Source: Methyloprofundus sedimenti (GTDB lineage Bacteria; Pseudomonadota; Gammaproteobacteria; Methylococcales; Methylomonadaceae). From it: a stretch of DNA of 64,000 bases. Of this stretch, positions 8,304 to 16,751 are shown one piece after another. The notes beneath the pieces are model-generated. The model saw only the letters and a list, made by a program, of their open reading frames with translations, was not told the DNA's origin and did no database searches. Every line of letters starts with the position of its first letter. Position 1 is the first letter of the stretch. A program made the position numbers and the translations under genes. The stretch lies in assembly GCF_002072955.1 (NCBI RefSeq), contig NZ_LPUF01000001.1:1076896-1140895 (forward strand). The letters run 5' to 3'.

Positions 8304-10118
8304 ATGAGTAGCAATTCAAATTTTTCTTTAGCGAGCTGGAAGACGCAATCCAGAGAACATGAGCTGCGCGCGAATCAGCGCAGTGTGGTCAGCGGCTGGA
8401 GTGCGACTTTATTTACTGCGGCCGGAAGTTCAGTGTCTGGCACGGTGGTGGATAGCTCCTTGACAGGTGTCAGTCTGGTTATTGCTCAGGGCGGGATAGA
8501 TATTGATGTGGATGTTGAGCTGACGCTTAATCTGAATACCGGGCAGAGACGATTTACCCGTATAGCGCGGGTCTGCTGGCTGGATCGTAGTGCGGGTGAT
8601 GTGCATTTTGGCGTACAGTTTGTCGATCATACCGGCTTGACACCGGAGACGCATCAGCTGGATATCAGCGCTATCCGTATTGATCCGGCTTGTGCTTTAA
8701 GAATTCCAGCCGGTATTGCTGTGCGGCGTAAGCTGTTGCCTTTTCTGGATCTGCATGGCGTTATTCAAGTGGCGTGTGCCGATATTAAAAATATAACGGT
8801 GCTGAATAGCGTGAGCAGGATGTTAAAAGCGCCTATTCGCAGCTGGCCGGTGGATGCCAAAGCGCTAGAGCAGGTGTTAAAAGATGTTTACGGTAATACC
8901 GTGCATCAGGCTGCAGTTAAACCGGTTGCGAAACAAAAGGAGGATGCCGGTAATGCGGCGATTGATCTGGCAGAGGGACTGCTGTATTCGGCTTTTATAC
9001 GTCAGGCGTCGGATATTCATGTAGACCCGCATGTTAAAGGTGCGCGGATTCGCTTCAGGGTGGATGGCCAGCTGGAGGTGTTTGATGAAATCAAGACAGA
9101 TATTTATCAGGATTTAGCGAGTCGACTTAAGGTTATTTCCGGGCTGGATATTGCAGAGAAGCGTGCGCCACAGGACGGGCGCTTTACGCATAAATTTACC
9201 GGCAGCAATCAGCAGGTGGATATCCGTGCGGCGACTCTGCCGACCAAGTATGGCGAGCGGATTACCATGCGTTTGCTGGCGACGCAAAATGATTCTTTGA
9301 CGCTGGTTAATCTGGGGTTTATTGAATATCACCAGTTAATGATTGAGCAGTTTTTGAGTCGTATCCAGGGAATGATGGTGCTGACCGGCCCTACCGGAAG
9401 CGGTAAAACGACGACTTTATATGCGGCGATGACCAAATTGTTGCGTGAGCGTCAGGTGAATATCATGACGGTGGAAGATCCGATTGAATATGAAATCCCT
9501 GGTGCGGCGCAATGTGAGATTGATTCCAATTCGGATAAGGTGAGTTTTAATTCGGCGTTACGCAGTATTTTGCGCCATGACCCTGATGTGGTGATGGTGG
9601 GTGAGATCCGCGATAAGGAAACCGCGGATATTGCGATTAAGGCAGCGTTGACCGGGCATATGGTGTTGAGCACTTTGCATACTAATTCGGCGATTGCGAC
9701 GATTACGCGGTTGATTGACATGGGTGTGCCGGCATATCTGGTGGCGGCGGCGTTGCGCGTGGTCATTGCACAGCGTTTATTACGCCGCTTGTGCGGGCAT
9801 TGCAGTATTGCACGCCCCTTACTGGCGGTTGAGGCTATCGCGATTGATCGCAAGGATCTGGAAGGTACCCGTGTGTATGAGCCGGTGGGCTGTGTGTATT
9901 GTGGCAATAAAGGTTTTAAGGGGCGGATTGGTTTGTATGAGGTGGTGGAGTTGCGCACGGAGTGGGCGCGAGTCATTGCCGAAGGCGGCAGTGAGTCGGA
10001 TTTGCTGGCTATGATGCACGCGGAAGGGATTAATAGTTTGCTGGATGATGCGGTGGATAAGATGTTGCTGGGTAAAACTTCGTATTCAGAAGTTATGCAG
10101 GTGGCGTCGTCGTGGTAG
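8304..10118 (+). CDS. Assembly ATPase (GspE/PilB/MshE family) with N-terminal PilZ domain
   Basis: 604 residues from ATG 8304; AAGGTGAGG lies six bases upstream. A GTG two codons earlier is less likely because it falls inside that site. Residues 15 to about 115 form a PilZ domain with both cyclic-di-GMP signatures: RANQR (Arg22, Arg26) and DSSLTG (Asp50, Ser52, Gly55). A linker and the GspE N2 region follow, then the ATPase: Walker A GPTGSGKT at about 361, Walker B region DPDVVMVGEIRD, His box LTGHMVLSTLHTN, and a CxxC..CxxC zinc knuckle at about 495-535. It powers fibre assembly on the cytoplasmic side of the platform. The PilZ domain replaces the MshEN or GspE N1 domain, so cyclic-di-GMP may control it directly (inference). 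Confidence 0.9.
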   Translation: MSSNSNFSLASWKTQSREHELRANQRSVVSGWSATLFTAAGSSVSGTVVDSSLTGVSLVIAQGGIDIDVDVELTLNLNTGQRRFTRIARVCWLDRSAGDVHFGVQFVDHTGLTPETHQLDISAIRIDPACALRIPAGIAVRRKLLPFLDLHGVIQVACADIKNITVLNSVSRMLKAPIRSWPVDAKALEQVLKDVYGNTVHQAAVKPVAKQKEDAGNAAIDLAEGLLYSAFIRQASDIHVDPHVKGARIRFRVDGQLEVFDEIKTDIYQDLASRLKVISGLDIAEKRAPQDGRFTHKFTGSNQQVDIRAATLPTKYGERITMRLLATQNDSLTLVNLGFIEYHQLMIEQFLSRIQGMMVLTGPTGSGKTTTLYAAMTKLLRERQVNIMTVEDPIEYEIPGAAQCEIDSNSDKVSFNSALRSILRHDPDVVMVGEIRDKETADIAIKAALTGHMVLSTLHTNSAIATITRLIDMGVPAYLVAAALRVVIAQRLLRRLCGHCSIARPLLAVEAIAIDRKDLEGTRVYEPVGCVYCGNKGFKGRIGLYEVVELRTEWARVIAEGGSESDLLAMMHAEGINSLLDDAVDKMLLGKTSYSEVMQVASSW

Positions 10119-10328
10119 CCCGGAATTTAGGGTGGGTAGTGAGTGACGCTGTACGTCACGAAACGCAGAGCGTTTCTTCATGCATTCCCACGCAGAGCGT
10201 GGGAACGAGGGATGTAGGTGGCATTGTCGTGGTAGCCCGGAAATTGGGGTGGGTAGTGAGTGACGCTGTGCGTCACGAAACGCAGAGCGTTTCCTTATGC
10301 ATTCCCACGCAGAGCGTGGGAACGAGGG
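10098..10328. repeat. Tandem duplication of about 116 bp carrying a REP arm and the ATPase gene tail
   Basis: Two near-identical units, about 10098-10211 and 10214-10328. Each contains GTGGC..TCGTGGTAGCCCGGAA, the stem GACGCTGT.CGTCA, AAACGCAGAGCGTTT and a REP right arm ending GTGGGAACGAGGG. The first unit begins within the last codons and stop of the ATPase gene, so the second carries a silent copy of that gene end. Confidence 0.8.
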
Positions 10329-10389
10329 GTTTATAGCGCGTGGGAAGGAAGGGTTTATTTTGCGCAGGTGAGAGTGAGGGGGGTTCTCG

Positions 10390-11607
10390 ATGACAATTTT
10401 TAGCTATACCGCTCGGGATCGTAGCGGTCAGCAGACGAGTGATGTGGTGGACAGTGTTTCGCGGGATGCGGCGATTATGCAGTTGCGTGGTGAAGGTTTG
10501 CTGGTTTTACAGATTAATGAGCTGAAAAAAAATAAAGATGAGGAGTCTTATAGTTTAAATCCCCTGGATTACCGTTCAATCAGGTCTCTGGATATAGAGA
10601 ATGCCTTTCATCAGATTGCGGTGATGTTGCGCAGCGGTGTGAGTTTGATGGATGCCGTGGAGTTGATACGCAAACATTCACGTATAGGTGTGCGTAAGGT
10701 ATGGGTGAAGATTGCTGAGCGAATTCAGCAAGGCGGTGCGCTTACCGATGCCTTAATAGAACAGGATCTGTTTTCTAATTTGACCATTCAATTAGTCAAG
10801 GTGGGAGAGCAAACCGGGCATATGAGTACCGTTATGGATCAGGCGGCTAAAGAGATGGCTTCGACGCGGCGTTTAAAAAAACAGATTACTTCGGCTTTGA
10901 AGTATCCGGTGTTTACCTTGCTGTTTGCTATTGGTCTGGTGGTGTTTATGCTGACCAGTATCGTACCGGAGATCAAGAAGTTATTGTTGATTATGGGGAA
11001 ACCGATGCCACCCATTACTCAGGCATTGATCGATATATCCGACTGGTTTGTTCAGAATGCGATATTTATGGGTATTTTTGCCGTGGTGTTTGTCGTGGTT
11101 TTTGTACTGTTGTATCACTGGCCGCCTTCACGCTGGTGGGTGGACCGGTTTTCTTTGAGAATTCCATTGATCGGGCATGTTTTACGGCTATCAGGAACGG
11201 TGCTTTTCTGCCGGGCGATGGGGCTGTTACTCAGCAGTGGTGTATTGATTGTGGATGCTTTAAAGACCATGGAGCAGTTGCACGGTAATAAATTTATGGC
11301 CAGTCATGTCGCTTTTGCACATAGCCGGGTACTGCAGGGTTCTTCTTTGGCTGAGCCTTTAGCTGAGAAGGCTCGGTATACGGATCTGGTGTTGCAAATG
11401 ATTCGAGTTGGTGAGAACTCAGGAACTCTGGATGATATTTTAGTAGAAATGACAGAATATCATAATGAGTTGCTGGAACAGTCTATAGCGAAATTGACGG
11501 GAATGATTGCGCCTATGATGACTATATTTGTGGGAGGCATTATTGGCTTTGTCTATGCGGCCTTTTTGGTGGCGATGTTTTCAGCGGCAGGCGGGAGTCC
11601 TTCATGA
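10390..11607 (+). CDS. Inner-membrane platform protein, GspF/PilC/MshG family
   Basis: 405 residues with two T2SSF domains: about 70-190 and 270-395, each a helical bundle, with membrane segments near 170-195, 220-245 and 375-400. Motifs GVSLMDAVELIRKHSR, GEQTGHMSTVMDQAA and GENSGTLDDILVEM are characteristic. The protein is the polytopic base onto which prepilins are inserted and which the ATPase turns. It follows the ATPase gene after a repeat-filled gap, preceded by a GAGGGG stretch, and overlaps the next gene by four bases (ATGA). Confidence 0.92.
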   Translation: MTIFSYTARDRSGQQTSDVVDSVSRDAAIMQLRGEGLLVLQINELKKNKDEESYSLNPLDYRSIRSLDIENAFHQIAVMLRSGVSLMDAVELIRKHSRIGVRKVWVKIAERIQQGGALTDALIEQDLFSNLTIQLVKVGEQTGHMSTVMDQAAKEMASTRRLKKQITSALKYPVFTLLFAIGLVVFMLTSIVPEIKKLLLIMGKPMPPITQALIDISDWFVQNAIFMGIFAVVFVVVFVLLYHWPPSRWWVDRFSLRIPLIGHVLRLSGTVLFCRAMGLLLSSGVLIVDALKTMEQLHGNKFMASHVAFAHSRVLQGSSLAEPLAEKARYTDLVLQMIRVGENSGTLDDILVEMTEYHNELLEQSIAKLTGMIAPMMTIFVGGIIGFVYAAFLVAMFSAAGGSPS

Positions 11608-12179
11608 GGTGGTTGGTTTTTGGGTTATTGGGGTTTTGTTCACTGGTGTTTGCTGCACAAAAGCAAGTGCAAGAACAAGCTCCAGAACAAGTACAAGAGC
11701 AAGTAAAAAAACAAGTCCCAGGACAAGTACAAGAGGAAGTACAAAAGCAAGTCCCGGAAAAAGTACAGGAGGGCGCGCCAGGAAACAGGGTTTACAGAAA
11801 AAGCAGTGGTTTGAATGTAAATAATGTTAATAAGACGGTTAAAGTTTTGCGTGACCCTTCGGCGATGAGTGGCAATTTCAGGCAGGCACTGCGTGGTTTG
11901 CAGGGGAAAAGTCCACCTGTAATACAAGGTGTACCAACTGCGGTGGGTGCGAAAAAATTTGAGCTGCCTGAGATTGAGATTGTGGGGCGGGTTTATAGTG
12001 AGAATAAGCCTGCTACAGTGGTGCTTAAGGCAAATGGTAAATATCACCATTTTGTAGAAGGTGATCAATTAACCCGGGTGATTGATGATCAATTGGTCAC
12101 TTTTCATGTACAGGAAATCAACGAGCATAGAGTCCGCTTATTGGTTATGCCTTTTAATAAAATTCTGATTTTTAATTAA
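11604..12179 (+). CDS. PilP/GspC/MshK-like periplasmic protein with Gln-rich linker
   Basis: 191 residues. A signal peptide or membrane anchor (MRWLVFGLLGFCSLVFA) is followed by a low-complexity stretch of repeated QVQEQ/KQVPEKV units at about residues 19-57. The C-terminal domain (about 120-190, LPEIEIVGRVYSENKPATVV) resembles the homology region of GspC and PilP, small beta-domains that contact the secretin N0 domain. Its start overlaps the stop of the GspF-like gene and the secretin gene begins four bases after its end, so the three are surely co-translated. The repeat probably acts as a flexible spacer across the periplasm (inference). Confidence 0.72.
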   Translation: MRWLVFGLLGFCSLVFAAQKQVQEQAPEQVQEQVKKQVPGQVQEEVQKQVPEKVQEGAPGNRVYRKSSGLNVNNVNKTVKVLRDPSAMSGNFRQALRGLQGKSPPVIQGVPTAVGAKKFELPEIEIVGRVYSENKPATVVLKANGKYHHFVEGDQLTRVIDDQLVTFHVQEINEHRVRLLVMPFNKILIFN

Positions 12180-12182
12180 GCT

Positions 12183-14567
12183 ATGTGGTCTATGTTCCGT
12201 TTGCGTTGTGTCTTATTAATTGTGTGCCTGGCTGTTTTCGGTTCCGCATGGTCGGCTAAAAGAATTAGCAACAAGATTTCCGAGCTTGATTTTCAAGATA
12301 TTACGGTGGGTGATGCGCTGCGTATTTTGTCCAAGCAATCGGATATGAATATTATTTCCTCTAAGGCGGCAGCGGAAATACAGATGACCATGTATTTACG
12401 TAATATACAGCCGATGGCCGTGCTGGAGGCGATGGCGAAAACGTATAATCTATGGTATGAGAAAGATAAAAAATCCGGGGTTATTCGGGTTTATACCGTT
12501 AAAGAATTCCGTCTGGGTAATGTCGACTATCGAAACGAGCGTACCGAAGTGTTTACTTTTAAGCATCAGCGTACTTCGCTGGACTTCGGCTATATGATTC
12601 AGGATTTATTTGGCTACGGGCGGGTAATGCTAAGTCAGGGCGCTGATGAAAATGAAGTGATTAATGATCTGTATGAGCGCCTGGAGCGCTTCGATATTAT
12701 TGCCAGCAATACTTATAATCAAACTGATAATAGTAATTCTAATGGCTTTGGGATTAGTAGTTCGGGGGGGGGTAACAATAATAGCCAGAATGGCAATAAC
12801 AACAGCAATAATAATAGCCGGAATGGCAACAATAACAATAATAGCCAGAATGGAAATAATAATAACCGCAATGGCAACTATAATAACCGCAATAGCAATA
12901 ACCGCAATGGAAACGGGCAAAACAATGGCATGTTTTTAGGCCGTAATCAGGCATTTGATGCCTTGGAACAGTTGCCGAAAAATGAGACTGATGCGATGTT
13001 GACCGGCTCGCATATAGGCTCTACAGCGTCCATGAATGAGTTGATTGAGCATGTTTCGCCGATTTATGTAACCTTGATTCGTCGCCAAAACCGTGTGTTA
13101 GTGCGTACCCGTGATAAAGACGCCATGCAGGAAATTCAAATTTTATTCAAGAAATTGAATATTAATATGGCGACATTAATGCTTGAAGTGAAGGTGCTGG
13201 AGCTGATTTTAAATGATGGTTATGAATCAAGTTTTGATTTTACGATTAATTCAGGGGATTTTCAGGTAACCAAGGCATCCAGCGAGAATTTTATTACAGC
13301 AGCGAGTAATGTCTCTGATCTGGTCCGCACCGGACTGGGTGATCCCTCTATGGTTGCGGCGGTGGTCAGTAAAAACTTCAAGGCGCGTTTAAAACTGCTG
13401 GAGGAGGAAGGTCGGGTGACAGCGCTGGCGACTCCGATGATTACCACTTCCAATCAGGAGGTCAGCCGGATATTTATAGGTGAGGAACGGCCGATTACCA
13501 CGAGTCTCAGTGTGACTTGTCCTGCGATAGCAACGCAGTCTGGAGTGCTTGGCGGTGGCATTTCGCAGAGTGTTTGTATTCAAGCCCCTGATACTGAAAT
13601 TCGACCGATTGGTAAAACCTTGTTATTAACACCGAATATCAGTGCGGATGGTACGGTGGATATTCGCCTGTTGGTTGAAGACTCCAGGGTTTGTGAAGGT
13701 TGTGGCAATATCCCCAATGCTGATGGAAGAGGGACACTAACGAATTACAAGGTAGATACGGTACAGGCGCAGACTTTTTCTGGTGATATTGTCGCGGAAA
13801 ATGCACAGATGATTGCTGTCGGTGGTTTGATTAATGAGCGCTCTGAAGATATAGAGAAAAAAGTCCCGGTATTGGGCGATATTCCTTATTTAGGTTTTTT
13901 CTTTAACGATATTCAGAGGGTGCGCAGACGTACTGAAATGGTGATTTTGATTCGTCCTTATGTGATGAATAATAAAGAGGATGATATTGATGTGAATCAG
14001 GCCTGGCTGGAGGCGAATAGCATTCATCCCAGTGCGGATAATCTTAATCATCTGGATATGTACAAGAACAACCAGCATCTGGATAAAGGCTATGAGTTAC
14101 AACCGGATTATAAGGTGTACCCCCTGCAAGATGAATTTGACAGTTATCATGGCAAAGGTGCAGGTGCCAAGGTGCCTAAAGTTGCTGAGCCCGAGCAGGC
14201 TACTTTTATGCAGTTGACCGAATATGCGGCCAGAACAGTACGTCTGCCAGACTCAAAGCATGAGAAGGTTGCAGGAATTCAGGCGGTGCAAGTGCCTGGT
14301 GCGTATCAACTTGCTGAGGTGTTTTATGATTTGCGTCTTACAGCCGCTCCTGTTGCGAGTTGGCGGAAAGGAGGCGTTTATGTGACGGCTGTTGAGGTGC
14401 GTAATTTGTCAAATGAGACGGTTACGATTGATTATCAGCACCTGAAAGGCAACTGGCTGGCATCGACGATTGAAGAGGAGAAAGTCGCACCGCGGAAAGA
14501 TTTTGGCGATATGACATATTTGTATCTGCTTTCGTCCAAGCCTTTTGAGCAGGCGTTAGAGTACTAG
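12183..14567 (+). CDS. Secretin (MshL/GspD/PilQ family) with Asn-rich insertion
   Basis: 794 residues. Signal peptide about 1-24; STN/N0-type domain about 34-105 (ITVGDALRILSKQSDMNII); N-domains up to about 380, interrupted by an Asn/Gly/Ser-rich low-complexity tract at about 178-250. The secretin core is about 395-600, with VTALATPMITTSNQE, LTPNISADGTVDIRLLVE, VGGLINERSEDIEKKVPVLG and MVILIRPYVM. About 195 residues follow the core, more than in typical members, and may bind a pilotin or the outer membrane. It forms the outer-membrane channel for the fibre. Last gene of the assembly run. Confidence 0.9.
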   Translation: MWSMFRLRCVLLIVCLAVFGSAWSAKRISNKISELDFQDITVGDALRILSKQSDMNIISSKAAAEIQMTMYLRNIQPMAVLEAMAKTYNLWYEKDKKSGVIRVYTVKEFRLGNVDYRNERTEVFTFKHQRTSLDFGYMIQDLFGYGRVMLSQGADENEVINDLYERLERFDIIASNTYNQTDNSNSNGFGISSSGGGNNNSQNGNNNSNNNSRNGNNNNNSQNGNNNNRNGNYNNRNSNNRNGNGQNNGMFLGRNQAFDALEQLPKNETDAMLTGSHIGSTASMNELIEHVSPIYVTLIRRQNRVLVRTRDKDAMQEIQILFKKLNINMATLMLEVKVLELILNDGYESSFDFTINSGDFQVTKASSENFITAASNVSDLVRTGLGDPSMVAAVVSKNFKARLKLLEEEGRVTALATPMITTSNQEVSRIFIGEERPITTSLSVTCPAIATQSGVLGGGISQSVCIQAPDTEIRPIGKTLLLTPNISADGTVDIRLLVEDSRVCEGCGNIPNADGRGTLTNYKVDTVQAQTFSGDIVAENAQMIAVGGLINERSEDIEKKVPVLGDIPYLGFFFNDIQRVRRRTEMVILIRPYVMNNKEDDIDVNQAWLEANSIHPSADNLNHLDMYKNNQHLDKGYELQPDYKVYPLQDEFDSYHGKGAGAKVPKVAEPEQATFMQLTEYAARTVRLPDSKHEKVAGIQAVQVPGAYQLAEVFYDLRLTAAPVASWRKGGVYVTAVEVRNLSNETVTIDYQHLKGNWLASTIEEEKVAPRKDFGDMTYLYLLSSKPFEQALEY

Positions 14568-14695
14568 GGTAGGGCTCTCGTTGCGGTCTTGCATGCTGGG
14601 GCGAGTGTAAGAGTTTAACTTTAACGGAATGCGCTTGAGGGATGGCACAGCGAGCGCAAGAGACGCTAGCATGATAAAAAAGTCGCTAAGCCTGT

Positions 14696-14804
14696 AACCT
14701 GGAAACTTCAGTTGAGCACGGATTTTGTGGAAAATCTGAGTGTGAAAGACAAGGCACAGCTCGCAGGCAATGGCCGTAGTAGTCCTTGGCAAGAGTTGTA
14801 TCAC
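14696..14804 (-). repeat. Repeat family B, truncated inverted copy
   Basis: About 110 bp matching the reverse complement of 18600-18714 (AACCT.GAAAC..CAGTTGAG, then the stretch around GTGGAAAATCTGAGTGTGAAAG). Only one end is present. Confidence 0.75.
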
Positions 14805-15088
14805 AACCGACTTATAAAAGCCCTGATAGCAACAAAGTGCTATGCGGCGTAATTTTACCGGCTCCTGATGATCCATATAGCTGCCAATAAGCATGACCAT
14901 AGTCGCATGGGAATTTATATATGCTTGCTCAACGTTTCATAACCCAGCGTATTAGTTTTTAATGAATCAAGTTGAGGTGTTGATAAAAAGCCGGTGAGAT
15001 TCGGAAGGAAAGGTGACTAACTCAGGGTGAGCTTATTTCTAGCTTAGAAAATTTTTATGAAACTCTGTTTTAATCGGTGAATTAAAAG

Positions 15089-15122
15089 GTATTGGGGACA
15101 CTTTTTAAAGCGCCCCCAATAC
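15089..15122 (-). terminator. Possible terminator of the minus-strand gene
   Basis: GTATTGGGG / CCCCAATAC inverted repeat; read on the minus strand it is followed by CTTTTAA. It sits 33 bp beyond the stop of the gene at 15156-15719. Confidence 0.5.
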
Positions 15123-15155
15123 TCCATATTAATAAACTAAAGTATATTTAATAGA

Positions 15156-15719
15156 CTATTCTTCTTCGTCTTCGACTACCAGTTCATATCCTTTAGCTTC
15201 TAACTCTCTTACAGCAGTGGCAAAGCTATCTTCTGCAGCAGCATCATCAGCAGCAAAAGAATTAGGATGAAAAGGTAGAGGAACAACTCCGTGTGTAATC
15301 ATTGAGCAATATGCTACTGGTCTGTCGCTGTGACGAGGTATATAAGATCTTCCTGATGGTGAGACATTTAAGTAAACTTCTGCTCTGCACGCAGCACCAG
15401 TAACATTAAGATATTCTTCATCAACAGCAAGTAGTTTTACTAGAGTAACAAAGTGGTCACTACCAGGGAAACTAAAGGTGAATTTTTTATGATACTTTAA
15501 GCCGCAAAATTCGACTTTTCTAGCCCACACCTTCTTGTATTTAGCTCCATCAGGTTTGTCCCCTATTATAACCGCAAGATCATGACCATGATTCGGTATT
15601 AAGTAATATCCAACACCGTCAAGCTCGCAACCTTGATCAATTGATTGTGCCTGTGCTGCACTCATTACTGCAAACATTGAAATTGCTGCAATAACACTTA
15701 TAAAATAATTATTTTTCAT
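15156..15719 (-). CDS. Exported hypothetical protein
   Basis: 187 residues with a clear Sec signal peptide (MKNNYFISVIAAISMFAVMSAAQA, cut near residue 24). The mature part has five or so Cys, mixed beta-like sequence and an acidic C terminus (VVEDEEE). No family was recognised. It stands alone, with a convergent secretin gene on one side and a long AT-rich gap on the other. Probably periplasmic or secreted. Confidence 0.65.
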   Translation of the reverse strand: MKNNYFISVIAAISMFAVMSAAQAQSIDQGCELDGVGYYLIPNHGHDLAVIIGDKPDGAKYKKVWARKVEFCGLKYHKKFTFSFPGSDHFVTLVKLLAVDEEYLNVTGAACRAEVYLNVSPSGRSYIPRHSDRPVAYCSMITHGVVPLPFHPNSFAADDAAAEDSFATAVRELEAKGYELVVEDEEE

Positions 15720-16014
15720 AATTGTAGTCCTTGTTTATTTTGGAATGACTTCATCCTTAAAAAGAAATAACACTCGGAAGTCCTTAATTGTTTTCCGCTT
15801 TTAAATTATATACCTAACATCTAAAATGGGAAGTTTTTTTAGGGAATAATTGAAAAAATAATTAATAAATGGGTTATCTGGCCTATTTTTCTGCAAATTA
15901 TGAAAATAGCGCCAAGGCGAAGTGCGTTGTTTAAACCCTGAAATGAAGACGGCGAGATCATTCGTCAAATTGAAATACGCTAGCAATGCAAGAAAGAAGT
16001 GTGTTGTATTCTGT

Positions 16015-16042
16015 AGGTGCACGGGTCGTGCACCTATTTTTT
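16015..16042 (+). terminator. Hairpin with T run
   Basis: Perfect stem AGGTGCAC / GTGCACCT with loop GGGTC, followed by ATTTTTT on the + strand. No + strand gene is visible upstream, so its client is unknown; it could be a relic or the end of a small RNA. Confidence 0.5.
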
Positions 16043-16085
16043 CATTTCAGGGAATTAAATAGTGCTCTTAGTATTCTAATTCTAC

Positions 16086-16751
16086 CTAGGAATCGGCATC
16101 TTGCTTTACATGCGTAGTAAATAAAATACCCTGTAGTTTTATCAACATAATGCCAATAATAATACTGGAAATTAAAATAATCCAGGTGTAATGGGTGTTG
16201 TCAATAGGATACAGGTCAGGTGTCAAAGGTGCTGTCAAGCCTAAAATACTATCTAAGTTTCCAGACCCTTTTCCTACTTTTAGCTGGGCTTTCATGCCTT
16301 TTTCTGTATGTTGGGAGACTTCACAGTGGATGTAATAGGTATAGTCACGGCTGGGTACGATAAACGAGCCGGTTTTTTGACCTTTGCCGTAAAGTTCAAT
16401 GGTGAACATGCCTTTGGGGTACATGTACCCTGGCAGACCATGAATCATAAATTGATGGCGTATATCATCTTCGTTGATAAAAGTGACATTAACACGGGCA
16501 CAGGGGGGGACTTGCCAGTCGCGCTGATCATAAGTAAACATTTTGCCCGCAAAGTCCTGGGCAAATTTTTTCCCACCACGAATAGTGATATTGACATCCT
16601 CGGAGATTGCCGGGCAATCTTTGGGTAAGTTATCCGGGTTATTATTCATAATCATGCTTTTCTCATCCATGATCATGCCACCATGATTCATTGCAGCAAA
16701 AACAGGCATGGTTAAAACCAAAGAACATACCAGTAATGTTATCTTTTTCAT
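16086..16751 (-). CDS. Membrane-anchored cupredoxin
   Basis: 221 residues: signal peptide 1-20, Met/His-rich segment (about 21-37), a cupredoxin domain (about 50-160), and a C-terminal membrane helix at about 188-207. A type 1 copper site is visible: one His in RHQFMIHG (His99 or His104), Cys143, His148 and Met153 in IHCEVSQHTEKGM. It should be a periplasm-facing blue copper electron carrier. Its ATG overlaps the stop of the upstream multicopper oxidase gene by four bases, so the two are co-translated and probably form one redox complex (inference). Confidence 0.85.
   Translation of the reverse strand: MKKITLLVCSLVLTMPVFAAMNHGGMIMDEKSMIMNNNPDNLPKDCPAISEDVNITIRGGKKFAQDFAGKMFTYDQRDWQVPPCARVNVTFINEDDIRHQFMIHGLPGYMYPKGMFTIELYGKGQKTGSFIVPSRDYTYYIHCEVSQHTEKGMKAQLKVGKGSGNLDSILGLTAPLTPDLYPIDNTHYTWIILISSIIIGIMLIKLQGILFTTHVKQDADS

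Larger units (their letters stand above)
14568..15155. other. Convergent intergenic region
   Basis: No supported gene. It holds a degraded copy of repeat family B (14696-14804) and a hairpin (15089-15122) near the end of the minus-strand gene. Confidence 0.6.

Noticed and set aside
10112-10336. 74-codon ORF with an internally duplicated sequence
   Set aside because: The duplication is that of the 116-bp DNA unit; the peptide is repeat translation.
12630-12954. Hydrophobic ORFs in the Asn-rich tract
   Set aside because: Alternate-frame readings of the low-complexity AAT/AAC tract of the secretin gene.
14556-14900. 114-codon minus ORF after the secretin
   Set aside because: Covers the degraded family B repeat and has no ribosome site or family.
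15801-16022. 73-codon minus ORF
   Set aside because: AT-rich, no signal, no recognisable family, and it overlaps the hairpin region near 16015; could be gene debris but cannot be supported.
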